Positions 26,000 to 34,888 are shown, counted from the first letter of the stretch. The stretch: DNA of 59,883 nucleotides from an uncultured Alcaligenaceae bacterium (GCA_937952975.1 CALFXX010000113.1:1-59883); one strand, 5' to 3'. A program made the numbers and translations. Notes: a model not told the origin generated them from the sequence alone.

Positions 26000-26614
26000 C
26001 TAGCCGCCCGATAAGCTTTTAGTGTCTTCAGCGAGGTCGGTGCCGTCTAAGTGCGCCGTACAGTTCACCAGCTCAGCAGCGAACGGATGTTGTGCGATCA
26101 CCTGGGTAATAGAGGTGTTGCCAATACGAGCCGGTATGGCATGTTGGCCCATAGCAATACAGTTGGCGAGCATGGCATGAATGACTAAGCCATGACACAC
26201 AACAATCAAAGGCCCATCAAGCGATACGCGCATGCGCGCCGCATACTCAAACGCCTCGGATACGCGGTCGTGAAACTCAGCGAGCGATTCGCCGTTTGCG
26301 GGCGCCTCAATCATCTCGAGCGGGTTAAAGCTTAACGAGTCGTAGGGCCGTCCGCGCAAGTCGCCGAAGTTACGTTCGCGCAGGAGTTCGGTGCTGAGGG
26401 GTTCGAGCCCCGTATGGCGTGCGATGGCTTCGGCAGTTTGCCAGGCGCGTGGCATATCACTTGATAAGATCGCTGCAGGTTTAAGCCCGACTACGCGCTG
26501 TGCGACGAGTTCGGCCTGCGCAAGCCCACGCGGAGCCAGAGGTGTTGCCGCGGGTTGCACAGTCCGCGCAGCATTTAACAGCGTTTCGCCGTGGCGAATC
26601 AAAAAAAGTGACAT
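26000..26614 (-). CDS. Histidine phosphatase family protein
   Basis: A 204-residue phosphoglycerate-mutase-like protein. The catalytic RHGET motif is at residues 7-11, a conserved acid region reads LLRERNFGDLRGRPYDSL, and the second histidine is in VVCHGLVIH. Cytoplasmic. The family covers broad phosphatases, cobalamin pathway phosphatase and mutases, and the motifs do not decide among them. It starts 21 bases downstream of the Bug receptor gene's stop on the same strand, so they are probably co-transcribed. Confidence 0.82.
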   Translation of the reverse strand: MSLFLIRHGETLLNAARTVQPAATPLAPRGLAQAELVAQRVVGLKPAAILSSDMPRAWQTAEAIARHTGLEPLSTELLRERNFGDLRGRPYDSLSFNPLEMIEAPANGESLAEFHDRVSEAFEYAARMRVSLDGPLIVVCHGLVIHAMLANCIAMGQHAIPARIGNTSITQVIAQHPFAAELVNCTAHLDGTDLAEDTKSLSGG

Positions 26615-26635
26615 GTGTCATCCAAAGAAAAATAA

Positions 26636-27595
26636 TTATTCGATCGTGATTTTTGCTTTTTCTGCGATCGCTTTGGCTTCAGCAATTTCAGCCCGAATCA
26701 TTTGCGCCCAGTCGTCGGCTGGATTCCAGCTAACGTCAAAGCCTGTTGCGGCCATTTTTTCAACGACGGCAGGATCATCAATCACTGCTTTCAAGGCTTT
26801 TTGTAAAGCGGCCTTGACGTCAGCAGGCAAGCCTTTTGGGGCTGCGATGGCCTGCCAAGCCACAACATTGAAGTCTTTTAGGCCAGACTCTGCCAACGTC
26901 GGTACATTGGGCATCAAGGCTGAGCGCTTCAGACTGGTAACAGCCAGAGCGCGAACACGACCAGCCTTGTCTTGAGGTGTTGTCGCCAAAATCGTGTCAT
27001 AGGCGATTGGCACTTGTCCACCGATCGTATCATTCATAGCTGGTGTGCTGCCCTTGTATGGGATGTGCATCACGTTCAGACCGGTGACTGAGTTGAACAT
27101 TGCACCAGCAAAATTTGAAGTCGTGCCGTTGCCATAGCTTGCATAAGAGTATTTATCGGGATTTGCCCGAATCAGTGCAATAAGCTCTGCAACATTTTTT
27201 GCGGGCACTTGGGGGTTGACCAGCAAGGCTAAACCTAGTGTGCCGATTTTTCCGATGGCATCAAAATCAACTGAGGCGTCGTAGGGCATCTTGGCCATCA
27301 AAGCTGGATTCAACACAAAGGTTGAGTTTGAACCGAGCAAGATGGTGTACCCATCGGGTTTTGCATTGGCGACATACGATGCACCAATCACGCTGCCCGC
27401 ACCCGATTTGTTTTCAACGATCACCGACTTACCGAGTTGCAGTTCAAGTTGTCTGGCAAGCAGTCGAGCAATGACGTCCGCAGCGCCACCAGCCGGGAAG
27501 GGCGCAATCAGTGTGACCGCACGTTCAGGAAAAGCAGCCAAGCAGTTTGCACTAAGCAGCAGGGCGGCTAGGCCGGCAAGAATGCGTGTTTTCAT
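26636..27595 (-). CDS. Bug family (TctC-like) periplasmic binding protein
   Basis: A 319-residue tripartite-tricarboxylate receptor of the type greatly expanded in Burkholderiales. It has a signal peptide (MKTRILAGLAALLLSANCLA, cleavage near AAFPERAV), then VTLIAPFPAGGAADVIARLLA, VENKSGAGSVIGA and AYDTILATTPQDKAGRVRALAVTS. I chose the ATG at 27595, behind a GGAG site; the frame is open ten codons further. No TctA or TctB is adjacent, which is normal for the family. The ligand, probably a small carboxylate or amide, is unknown. Confidence 0.88.
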   Translation of the reverse strand: MKTRILAGLAALLLSANCLAAFPERAVTLIAPFPAGGAADVIARLLARQLELQLGKSVIVENKSGAGSVIGASYVANAKPDGYTILLGSNSTFVLNPALMAKMPYDASVDFDAIGKIGTLGLALLVNPQVPAKNVAELIALIRANPDKYSYASYGNGTTSNFAGAMFNSVTGLNVMHIPYKGSTPAMNDTIGGQVPIAYDTILATTPQDKAGRVRALAVTSLKRSALMPNVPTLAESGLKDFNVVAWQAIAAPKGLPADVKAALQKALKAVIDDPAVVEKMAATGFDVSWNPADDWAQMIRAEIAEAKAIAEKAKITIE

Positions 27596-27877
27596 GTGAT
27601 CTCCGGCGCCTGATCTCAGGCGCATATTGTTTTAATTCCTGTGACCGACACGGGAAGGCTCTTTAACAGCGTGAGTTCAGGTGTCGCGCGTCAGTGCACA
27701 GGGCAAAGCATGGTACGCCCAAAGGGAAACTGGCTACTGTTATCGCAAGCTACTTTGCTGACGAGTGTTGCTAAATATACAAGAAATTCGGTCTGCGAAC
27801 CCAATATTTAGCTCGGGATAGAGAAAACGTAATATAGTAATTTTGTAGTTATTACCAACTTTAACGCCGAGGTCAAC

Positions 27878-28219
27878 GTGAATTTTCCAACAGCAATTAC
27901 CACGTGTTTTTCAAAGTTTGCCACCTTTAGCGGTCGTGCCACACGTAGTGAGTTTTGGTGGTTTTATTTGTTTACCCTTTTGCTAAGTTGGTTTGCCCAG
28001 ATGGCGGTGGGGGCGAGTGTTGCTGGCGTCGTCAGTTTGGTATTTATTTTGCCACTATGGGCCGCAGGTGCGAGGCGTTTACACGATATCGGTCGCACCG
28101 GTTGGTGGCAGTTGATTGCTTTTACAGTGATTGGGATTATTGTGTTGATCGTGTGGTATTCGACAGACTCTGAAAAGGCTGCCAATCAATATGGTGAATA
28201 CGTCGCACCCACAGCCTAA
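27878..28219 (+). CDS. DUF805 family membrane protein
   Basis: A 113-residue inner membrane protein with family features GRATRSEFWWFYLF near residue 20, ARRLHDIGRTGWW near residue 66 and three membrane segments. The function of the family is unknown. It starts at GTG 27878 and stands alone, divergent from the Bug gene and convergent with the M23 peptidase gene. The 282-base gap before it is AT-rich towards its end and holds no recognisable gene. Confidence 0.82.
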   Translation: MNFPTAITTCFSKFATFSGRATRSEFWWFYLFTLLLSWFAQMAVGASVAGVVSLVFILPLWAAGARRLHDIGRTGWWQLIAFTVIGIIVLIVWYSTDSEKAANQYGEYVAPTA

Positions 28220-28301
28220 ATCCAAAGGCGCATCTTTCAAAAGGCGTCTTTCTAAGCAGTACTGCGCTGTTCTGAATGCAACGTTAGAGCGTGGATTGGC
28301 G

Positions 28302-28329
28302 TTTAAACCTTGACCTGTCAAGGTTTAAA
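28302..28329. terminator. Perfect palindrome between convergent genes
   Basis: TTTAAACCTTGAC (28302-28314) and GTCAAGGTTTAAA (28317-28329) are exact inverted copies around CT, 28 bases in all. It lies between the DUF805 gene and the convergent M23 peptidase gene and covers the peptidase stop codon. AT-rich ends flank a GC-containing core, as in a bidirectional terminator; a dyad protein site is an alternative. Confidence 0.5.
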
Positions 28330-29193
28330 TTGCCCGATAAAGATCGCTGGATCAACGCGAGCGTCGTTTAAGCTGACATTCCAGTGCAGGTGTGCCCCGG
28401 TCACACGACCGGTGGCACCCACCTTGCCGAGCACTTGTCCACGTGGCAGGGTGTCACCAACTTTTACGTCAATCACTGACAGATGGCAGTACATACTGAT
28501 CAGGCCTTGGCCGTGATCTAAAAATACCGTCAAGCCATTAAAAAAATAATCACCCGTTAAGATGACTTTACCGGCAGCTGGAGCGGCAACGGGTGTGCCA
28601 GTTGGCACGGCAAAGTCTAGTCCTGAGTGAGGTGCTCTTGGCTCGCCGTTAAAAAAACGTTTCAGACCAAAGGGGCTAGAGAGCGGTCCCTTGACGGGCG
28701 GATCCAGCAAAATATTGCTAGGCATATTGGGGCTGAACTGCCGATATGCAGCATTTTGCAGTTCAAGCTCGCGTGTAATGCGAGTCATGTCGTCGGCCAG
28801 CGGGTTGACATGACGGCTGTTGCTGACGGTGATCCGTTGTTCGCGATATTTCTTGTCTTTTATTTCAAACTTGACCTCACTGCTTGCATGCGGCTCGGTG
28901 ACGCTTAGTACTTGCGTCTGAATGGTTGTGTCAAGAGGCAGGCCTACGACTGCGACCCACGCTTGGCGCTCGCCGGCTACGACTAAAACGGGTTTGCGAT
29001 TAAACGTGACCGTTGGCGCGGTTCGACTTGTGCTGGGCAGGGCAACGATCGCAATCCCCCCAGGGACGGGGTGATGCAGGCTTTGGAGGGTTGGTGGTGC
29101 TGCTTGAGCGTTAGGCAGCAGGCTCATTAAAAAACCAACGAGGTAAAAAACAACGAGGCAACGTTGTGTGAGTGTCGTTGCAATCTTGCGCAT
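28318..29193 (-). CDS. M23 family metallopeptidase (LytM-type)
   Basis: A 291-residue exported zinc peptidase. An N-terminal hydrophobic segment (CLVVFYLVGFLMSLLPNAQA) predicts a signal peptide. The C-terminal LytM domain has HSGLDFAVPTGTPV and HLHWNV, the zinc-binding H-x3-D and HxH motifs, plus TGDYFFNGLTVFLDHGQG. The family cleaves peptidoglycan peptide bonds or activates amidases. A TTG at 29202 is an alternative start; the ATG at 29193 was preferred, though no clear ribosome site is present. It is the last gene of a minus-strand group with the DsbB-like gene. Confidence 0.83.
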   Translation of the reverse strand: MRKIATTLTQRCLVVFYLVGFLMSLLPNAQAAPPTLQSLHHPVPGGIAIVALPSTSRTAPTVTFNRKPVLVVAGERQAWVAVVGLPLDTTIQTQVLSVTEPHASSEVKFEIKDKKYREQRITVSNSRHVNPLADDMTRITRELELQNAAYRQFSPNMPSNILLDPPVKGPLSSPFGLKRFFNGEPRAPHSGLDFAVPTGTPVAAPAAGKVILTGDYFFNGLTVFLDHGQGLISMYCHLSVIDVKVGDTLPRGQVLGKVGATGRVTGAHLHWNVSLNDARVDPAIFIGQFKP

Positions 29194-29210
29194 AGCGGTC
29201 AATCGACGAA

Positions 29211-29783
29211 TTAGAATTTCCAGAGGTATTGCGTAGGGTTATCAGGACAGGCACCAAACTGGCAAACCATGACCGAGCTCACCGTGTTTGCCACAGCCAA
29301 GACCAAAAACAAAGTGACAATACTCATTGCGACAATGTTCAAGGCGATGCGCTTAGATGGTTTTTCGGCATTGCGATCGACGCAAAGCATGAAGGCGCAA
29401 AACACCATCATGACGACGAAAGAGATAAAGCCCCAAGTATAAAAATGCAAACCAAACAAGGCAGAACCATACCCTGGGTCTCCGGGTGCAATATGCAACA
29501 GCACTTGTCGCATCGAGGTCGCAGCCCCAACCAAGGCCGAGGCCAGAATCATTGCGTAGTGGATATTTGAGGCGCCAAAACGAATGTTCAGTAGCATGCC
29601 GATGCCGGCTAGCGTGAGTGCGACTCGCTGCAACTGGCACAGAGGGCAGGGAAGCTCGTTCAATACAATTTGATAATAAAACGCGGCGAGTAGCGAGCCG
29701 CAAATTGCAAGTAAGGCTAACAAGTTAAACCACGTCGACAACGTGGCAGTGAATTTGCTTTGCGAGCTCGTCAGACTGATCAT
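29211..29783 (-). CDS. DsbB-like disulfide bond formation protein with a C-terminal cysteine pair
   Basis: A 190-residue membrane protein with about five membrane segments (near residues 18-38, 50-68, 76-94, 112-134 and 146-170). The first periplasmic loop has the CPLC pair (C46, C49) of DsbB. Canonical DsbB has a second pair in the loop between segments 3 and 4. Here that loop has no cysteine, and the pair C174/C179 lies in the C-terminal tail after a fifth segment, in VCQFGACPDNP. The protein probably reoxidises a DsbA-like partner using quinone. It is followed by the M23 peptidase gene and preceded by a DUF5993 gene. Confidence 0.78.
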   Translation of the reverse strand: MISLTSSQSKFTATLSTWFNLLALLAICGSLLAAFYYQIVLNELPCPLCQLQRVALTLAGIGMLLNIRFGASNIHYAMILASALVGAATSMRQVLLHIAPGDPGYGSALFGLHFYTWGFISFVVMMVFCAFMLCVDRNAEKPSKRIALNIVAMSIVTLFLVLAVANTVSSVMVCQFGACPDNPTQYLWKF

Positions 29784-29791
29784 GGCAAACC

Positions 29792-29950
29792 CTAAAGCGA
29801 AATATTAAGTGTGTCGGTCATGTGATATTTCATCCAGACCAAAAAAATAATGAACGAAACTACCCAAGCGCCGATGGCCTGTTGGCGTAACCCTCGCATG
29901 CTGAGCACAATCGCAACAAGCGTTGTTAAAAAGGGCAGCATCATGATCAT
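29792..29950 (-). CDS. Small membrane protein, DUF5993-like
   Basis: A 52-residue protein, MIMMLPFLTTLVAIV... ending in MKYHMTDTLNISL, with two predicted membrane segments. The pattern matches the short DUF5993 proteins as I recall them, which occur beside DsbB-like genes. I chose the ATG at 29950 because AAAGGA lies about 9 bases upstream; the frame is open to 30016. The gene ends 8 bases before the DsbB-like start, so the two are co-transcribed. No function is known. Confidence 0.65.
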   Translation of the reverse strand: MIMMLPFLTTLVAIVLSMRGLRQQAIGAWVVSFIIFLVWMKYHMTDTLNISL

Positions 29951-30076
29951 GACTTTGATCCTTTTAAGAAGCTTGGCGGAGGGTGAAGGAATTTGACTTG
30001 ATCGACTGTAGCACACACTCTCTGTTGCTCGATCTTAGAGCGCGGTAAAAGATTCGCGTCAGGCCAAAGGGCGCAA

Positions 30077-30940
30077 CTAATCAAAAGAATAGTCACCTTC
30101 AGCCTGTTGACCAACGGCTAAAGTTTGACCCGCGCCCGCGTGAACAATTCCATTCATGCCAAAACAGATTGCACCATCGACGCGTGCGAGTGTGCGGTAG
30201 GCCCGAAGGGTATCGTTCACCTCGGGTGATGAGATGGCCGTATGTGGGTTGATATCCGGAATCGCGCAGCGTGGGCAGGGTTTGACTAAATGTAGTTCTG
30301 CAGTTCCTTGGCTGGTTTCGATACTCAGAGCATCAAGATGATCCTCAGTATGCGCCTCGAGGTGATCCAGTACGATATTGGGCCTGAAGCGCAACATCGA
30401 TACCGCCTCGTGGCCCTGAGCAAGCAGACGGGCATTGAGTTCATCCAAGGCGCTTTGAGTGACGACCAAGACGGCGAAGCCGTCACTAAATTTGTTGACG
30501 GCTTCAACGCCTTTGGTCCAGTCAAGAGCCGAGAGTCGACGCGCAGCTTTTGAAAAGCGCACCAAACGGTACTGTTTGCCGGGGACCGCGAGATAGGTAT
30601 CGAGCCATTGGGCTACGGCATCGCCCTGGTCGTCACCGATGAGTGTGTCGCGCCAGACAGTCACTGTTTTTGGGGTGGAGAGCAGCTCTAGAGCGATGCT
30701 GATTGGGGGCATCCCAGGTGCCGAGAGCGTCAAGGCGCTGTCAGTGAGTGAGGGCGTAATCCATACCATGTGCGGGCTTTGGCGCTGCGTTAAAAACAAG
30801 CCGTCCTGATCGACAATCATCCACTCGCGATCCATACTCAAGCCTGTTGCCGTGAGCTGCGCACGCGTCACCTCGATGCCCGCGCACGATTTGATTGGAT
30901 AGATGAAAAGTTGGCGAATGACGCCGGTGCAGTCGGCCAT
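30077..30940 (-). CDS. MOSC domain protein, YcbX-like
   Basis: A 287-residue protein with a MOSC N-terminal barrel (VIRQLFIYPIKSCAGIEV) and a MOSC domain with FRPNIVLD and the conserved cysteine region KPCPRCAIPDINPHT. MOSC proteins bind a molybdenum cofactor; YcbX-type members reduce N-hydroxylated compounds. The start at 30940 was chosen because the upstream extension would overlap the divergent yajQ gene by over 170 bases and shows no family similarity. There is no clear C-terminal 2Fe-2S domain, so this is the short form. Confidence 0.82.
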   Translation of the reverse strand: MADCTGVIRQLFIYPIKSCAGIEVTRAQLTATGLSMDREWMIVDQDGLFLTQRQSPHMVWITPSLTDSALTLSAPGMPPISIALELLSTPKTVTVWRDTLIGDDQGDAVAQWLDTYLAVPGKQYRLVRFSKAARRLSALDWTKGVEAVNKFSDGFAVLVVTQSALDELNARLLAQGHEAVSMLRFRPNIVLDHLEAHTEDHLDALSIETSQGTAELHLVKPCPRCAIPDINPHTAISSPEVNDTLRAYRTLARVDGAICFGMNGIVHAGAGQTLAVGQQAEGDYSFD

Positions 30941-31030
30941 AGGGATCTCGTGGGTGAGGTAAGCTTCACGACATTCTAATGCCAATAGTGTCCTAAAATA
31001 TGTCTTAACTCTTTTGCTGGGAATGCGACC

Positions 31031-31513
31031 ATGCCTTCTTTTGATGTTGTTTCTGAAGTCGATAAACACGAGCTGACTAACGCGGTAGATCAGGCAAATC
31101 GTGAACTGAGTACACGCTTTGACTTTAAAGGCACCGATGCTAAGTTTGAGCTTGAAGGATTTGTTGTCACCCAAATGGCAGGCAGTGCGTTTCAGCTCAA
31201 GCAAATGCTTGATATCTTGCGTGCGCGGTTAAGCGCGCGAGGGATCGATACGCGCTGTTTAGATGTGGCTGACCCGCTCGAAAACTTGGGCGGTGCGCGT
31301 CAGAAGGTGACGATTAAGCAAGGCATCGAGCAACCAATTTCTAAAAAATTGATTGCCTCGATTAAAGAAGCGAAACTTAAAGTCGAAACCCAGATTACAG
31401 GTGAAAAATTGCGCGTCACCGGTAAAAAGCGCGACGACTTGCAAGACGCCATCGCCTTGCTAAAAAAAGCAGACGTCGAGTTGCCGTTGCAGTTTAATAA
31501 TTTTAGAGATTAG
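31031..31513 (+). CDS. yajQ: YajQ family nucleotide-binding protein
   Basis: A 160-residue cytoplasmic protein with the YajQ signature start MPSFDVVSEVDKHELTNAVDQ, then RFDFKGTDAKFE, KQGIEQPISKKL and KLRVTGKKRDDLQ. Members bind nucleotides, in some species c-di-GMP. In view of the c-di-GMP enzymes at the start of the window an effector role is possible but is not shown by the sequence. It is a single gene, divergent from the MOSC gene, and is followed by a cluster of CGTTCG hairpins. Confidence 0.92.
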   Translation: MPSFDVVSEVDKHELTNAVDQANRELSTRFDFKGTDAKFELEGFVVTQMAGSAFQLKQMLDILRARLSARGIDTRCLDVADPLENLGGARQKVTIKQGIEQPISKKLIASIKEAKLKVETQITGEKLRVTGKKRDDLQDAIALLKKADVELPLQFNNFRD

Positions 31514-31657
31514 CGAACGGGCGATGAGCATTCGTTCGTGCGGTCTTCGCCACGAACGATGTTGAACGACGAGGGGGCTATCTTGAGTGATCGTTCGTAC
31601 GGTAAGCGCAGCGAACGATCTTTTAGGAGCCGTAGCAGTAGCAAAAGTAATCGTTCG
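31514..31657. repeat. Cluster of imperfect palindromes built on CGTTCG/CGAACG
   Basis: The gap between yajQ and the convergent flavin reductase gene holds six copies of CGTTCG or its complement, at 31514, 31533, 31553, 31592, 31612 and 31652. They form two hairpins: CGTTCGTG (31533-31540) with CACGAACG (31551-31558), and GATCGTTCG (31589-31597) with CGAACGATC (31612-31620), the latter followed by TTTT. The two hairpins share the layout TCGTTCGTxCGGT...CGAACGAT, so they look like copies of one repeated extragenic palindrome. The second could also act as a terminator. Confidence 0.55.
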
Positions 31658-31665
31658 GCAGATGT

Positions 31666-32778
31666 CTAGCGGCCACCGGTCGTGATGTCGCCAAACAAGG
31701 TGCTTAACCCACGTGGCTGCGAGCGCCAATAAGGTTTGGCAACTTGTACTTGCGCGCCAAGTTTTGCCGCAGCGTGCCAGGGCCAACGTGGATCAAACAG
31801 CATGCCGCGTGCAAGCGCCACCATATCAGCTTCGCCATTCGCAATAATGCCCTCAGCTTCTTCTGGCTCAGTGATTAAGCCCACGGCCATCGTCGGTAAG
31901 CCCGAGCCATTTTTAATCTGCGTAGCCAGTGGTACCTGATATTTTGGTCCGAGGGTAATTTGCTGCTTGGGTGACACACCGCCGCTTGAGACATCGATAA
32001 AGTCGCAGCCAAGTGCTTTGATTGCACGACCAAAGACGATGCTGTCTTCAGCGGTCCAGCCGCCTTCGACCCAGTCTGTGCCTGAGATACGCAGGCCTAA
32101 GCAAACATTGGCTGGTGTGACCTCACGAACAGCTTTGAAGATTTCAAGAGGAAACCGCATACGGTTTTCAAGCGATCCGCCGTATTGATCGGTACGTTGG
32201 TTGGCAATTGGTGACAAGAACTGGTGCAACAAATAGCCGTGAGCGCTATGCAACTCAATGCCATCAAAGCCGATTCGCACTGAACGTTTCGCGGCGTCGA
32301 CAAACGCCTCGCGAATGCGCTTCAGATCTGCGAGTTCATAGGCCTTAGGCGCAGCCTCGTTTGGCAAATGTGAGATCGCAGAGGGGCCACCTACTTCCCA
32401 GCCGCCGTCTGCTGGCGATTGCAGTTGACCGCCTTCCCAGGGACGATGACTTGACGCTTTCCGGCCTGCGTGGCCAAGCTGAATCATGATGGGCATCGTT
32501 GAGTACTTGCGCACAGAATCGATCACTTTTTTCAAAGCGGCTTCGTGCGCATCTGAATACAGGCCGACACAGCCGTGTGTAATACGACCAACCGCTTCGA
32601 CGGCAGTGGCTTCGATAATTAACAGACCAGCGCCTGATAAGGCCATTTGGCCGAGATGAATGGTGTGCCAGTCAGTCACGAGTCCGTCATCGGCCATGTA
32701 TTGGCACATTGGGGCAATAACGATGCGGTTAGCTAGTTTGAGTGGGCCAAGTTGAATGGGAGTGAAAAGCTGGCTCAT
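31666..32778 (-). CDS. NADH:flavin oxidoreductase, Old Yellow Enzyme (YqjM-like)
   Basis: A 370-residue FMN enzyme. It has LFTPIQLGPLKLANRIVIAPMCQY with the cysteine typical of the YqjM branch, IQLGHAGRKAS, GIELHSAHGYLLHQFLSP with the active-site His pair region, NQRTDQYGGSLENRMRF and the FMN phosphate site MVALARGMLFDPRWPW. The family reduces activated C=C bonds with NADPH. It is a single cytoplasmic gene with AGGATC upstream. Confidence 0.9.
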   Translation of the reverse strand: MSQLFTPIQLGPLKLANRIVIAPMCQYMADDGLVTDWHTIHLGQMALSGAGLLIIEATAVEAVGRITHGCVGLYSDAHEAALKKVIDSVRKYSTMPIMIQLGHAGRKASSHRPWEGGQLQSPADGGWEVGGPSAISHLPNEAAPKAYELADLKRIREAFVDAAKRSVRIGFDGIELHSAHGYLLHQFLSPIANQRTDQYGGSLENRMRFPLEIFKAVREVTPANVCLGLRISGTDWVEGGWTAEDSIVFGRAIKALGCDFIDVSSGGVSPKQQITLGPKYQVPLATQIKNGSGLPTMAVGLITEPEEAEGIIANGEADMVALARGMLFDPRWPWHAAAKLGAQVQVAKPYWRSQPRGLSTLFGDITTGGR

Positions 32779-32923
32779 GCGGTGTGATCCTGTAAATAAT
32801 AGATAACCCCAATGCTAACGGGGCGCGCGCGTACTCGCAAGTTTGTCAGCATTCCAGTCTAGCATTTGCACTATTCACGCAGCAGCTCAACGAAATTGAG
32901 CGCGCCTGCAGACGGCGCTTGAT

Positions 32924-34888
32924 TCAAGTGGGGTGGCTCGCTTGGAGTTCTGCAAAAGAGATGAGCTTGCCGGCGATTGCGCTCGCTACGACCGTTGCGG
33001 GGCTGGCTAACCACACCTGCCCAGGACCTGAGCGCCCTGGAAAATTACGATTAATGGCGCTGACTGTCACTTGCTCGGACTCAGAGGATGAACCTGGGCC
33101 GCAATTGGCACAGGCCCCGCAGGCAGGCTGCAAAAACTCGGCACCGACCGCTTCGAAGGTGGTGAGGTAGCCCTGTGTTGAGCAATAGTCTCGCACGCCT
33201 TGTGTGCCCGCTTGTAAAAATAACTTCACGCCTGGGGCTGCTTTGAGCCCTTTGCTAGCCGCCCAGGCTAAGACTGCGTGGTATTGGTCGAAGTCTTCTC
33301 GCTTGCCCGCAGTGCATGACCCGCCGTAGGCGATGTCGATTGTTGGGCGTTCAGCGAGTGCGTTAAGCGCGATTCCGTTGCCCGGGTCGCCAGGGCGAGC
33401 CACCATAGGTGAAAGGCGAGTGCCATCAATATGGATGGTGCGGGCGTAGGCTGCCCCCGGATCGCTTTTCATCCAAGGTTCTAGGTCAAACGCAATGCCT
33501 CGACGCTCTTTAATAAAGCGCACAGTTTGTTCATCGGGCTCGACGATTCCGGTAAAACCACCGAGTTCTGCCGTCATATTTGTCAGCGTCGCCCGCTCGT
33601 CAATTGACATGGCTTTGACGGCTTCGCCCCCAAACTCAAAGACTTTGCCTACACCACCTCCGGTCCGAATGCTGGGCTCAGCCAGCAAATGCAAGACGAC
33701 GTCTTTGGCCGATACGCCTGCAGGCAAGGGGCCTGACACATTGATGCGCAAGCTCTCGGGCATCGTGAAGCGCACGGCGCCTGTGACAAAGGCATTGGCC
33801 ATATCGGTCGTGCCGACCCCAAACGCGACGCACCCTAGCGCACCGCTGTGTGGAGTGTGCGAGTCGGTGCCCGCGATCAATTGCCCCGGTAAGGCGTAGT
33901 TCTCGGCCATTAAGGCATGAGAAATCCCTTCCGATCCCGTGTTGTTGATATCGCCAGCCTCAAGCCTTTGAAGATAGCCGTGATCTTTTAAATGATGGCG
34001 CTCAACAAACGCGCGGTGCGCTTTGGATAACTGATTAACCGCCGGTACCAAGCCCTGTTTAAGATGCGCCGGACTGCGATGTACGTATGAGAGATGATCC
34101 TCGAAACATACAATGCTTGCTGAGTCGTGTAGTGTTAATTGCTGGCCAAAGTGCTTGTTCAATGCGTGGGCGCACATGCCCGTGTAGTACTCGTGAATGA
34201 AACGTAAATCAGCTCGAACAAAGCCACCTTCGCCGGGTAACAACCAAGCGGGGGCGTCCTCGGTTGACAGCAAATGCCGCGCAATGATTTTTTCAAAGAG
34301 AGTGAGCGACTGCTTCAGGGTCAACGGCTTTTGTTGAACTTCTTTTAAATGCGCCTGCCCATATTTCAGCAAGCCACCCGCACGCAAAATCGCTGCGGCA
34401 ACGGCATCGCGTCCTTCAACAAGCTCCGCAATATCGATGGCTTCACCGCGTGTAATCCGATCAAGTAAGCCAAAATTAGTTGAAGTAAACAAGCCAAGGT
34501 TATCGGCGTTCTGTCGATAGATACGTTCAAAACTTTCGGCGATGATTAAGCGCACCCCAGCCGCTTGCTCGGCGACCGGACTGTGCTCACGCGAGCTTCC
34601 CTTGCCATAGCGTTTGCCACCCACTACCACCTCAATTTGTGCTTGTTGAATAGCCCCAACCCCAATGGGTTGCTGGCCTCCGATTGTGTAGCCCGTATAG
34701 GGATAACGTCCGAGGGCTTCATCGAAGTGCACCATAATCGGAAGCGGCGATATTTCGTCAGTCGAGATGTCATCGCGTAACGGGCTTGCGGCGGCCCGCG
34801 TCAGACGAACGCCGGCAAGTTGGACCCGAACGGCTTCCAGACTTTGGCTGAGATACAGAATACGTGGGGCAAAGGTGAGAGCCGTCAT
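32924..34888 (-). CDS. Aconitase-family hydro-lyase with the swivel domain first
   Basis: A 654-residue single-chain [4Fe-4S] hydro-lyase. The small swivel domain comes first (about residues 25-200), with DDISTDEISP and the substrate-binding YGKGSSREHSPVAEQAAG. The large catalytic domains follow (about 215-640), with IAGTDSHTPHSGALG, AYGGSCTAGKREDF, CSTQG and ACGACANCGPGSS, which carry the cluster cysteines. In aconitase A and most LeuCD enzymes the swivel is last or separate; swivel-first is the AcnB arrangement, but the AcnB HEAT-like domain is missing. Isopropylmalate, homoaconitate, methylcitrate or a related C4-C6 acid could be the substrate. It is a single gene, divergent from the tetronate genes. 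Confidence 0.8.
   Translation of the reverse strand: MTALTFAPRILYLSQSLEAVRVQLAGVRLTRAAASPLRDDISTDEISPLPIMVHFDEALGRYPYTGYTIGGQQPIGVGAIQQAQIEVVVGGKRYGKGSSREHSPVAEQAAGVRLIIAESFERIYRQNADNLGLFTSTNFGLLDRITRGEAIDIAELVEGRDAVAAAILRAGGLLKYGQAHLKEVQQKPLTLKQSLTLFEKIIARHLLSTEDAPAWLLPGEGGFVRADLRFIHEYYTGMCAHALNKHFGQQLTLHDSASIVCFEDHLSYVHRSPAHLKQGLVPAVNQLSKAHRAFVERHHLKDHGYLQRLEAGDINNTGSEGISHALMAENYALPGQLIAGTDSHTPHSGALGCVAFGVGTTDMANAFVTGAVRFTMPESLRINVSGPLPAGVSAKDVVLHLLAEPSIRTGGGVGKVFEFGGEAVKAMSIDERATLTNMTAELGGFTGIVEPDEQTVRFIKERRGIAFDLEPWMKSDPGAAYARTIHIDGTRLSPMVARPGDPGNGIALNALAERPTIDIAYGGSCTAGKREDFDQYHAVLAWAASKGLKAAPGVKLFLQAGTQGVRDYCSTQGYLTTFEAVGAEFLQPACGACANCGPGSSSESEQVTVSAINRNFPGRSGPGQVWLASPATVVASAIAGKLISFAELQASHPT

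Noticed and set aside
30941..31204. Extended MOSC protein starting at 31204
   Set aside because: The extension overlaps the divergent yajQ coding region and carries no MOSC-like sequence.
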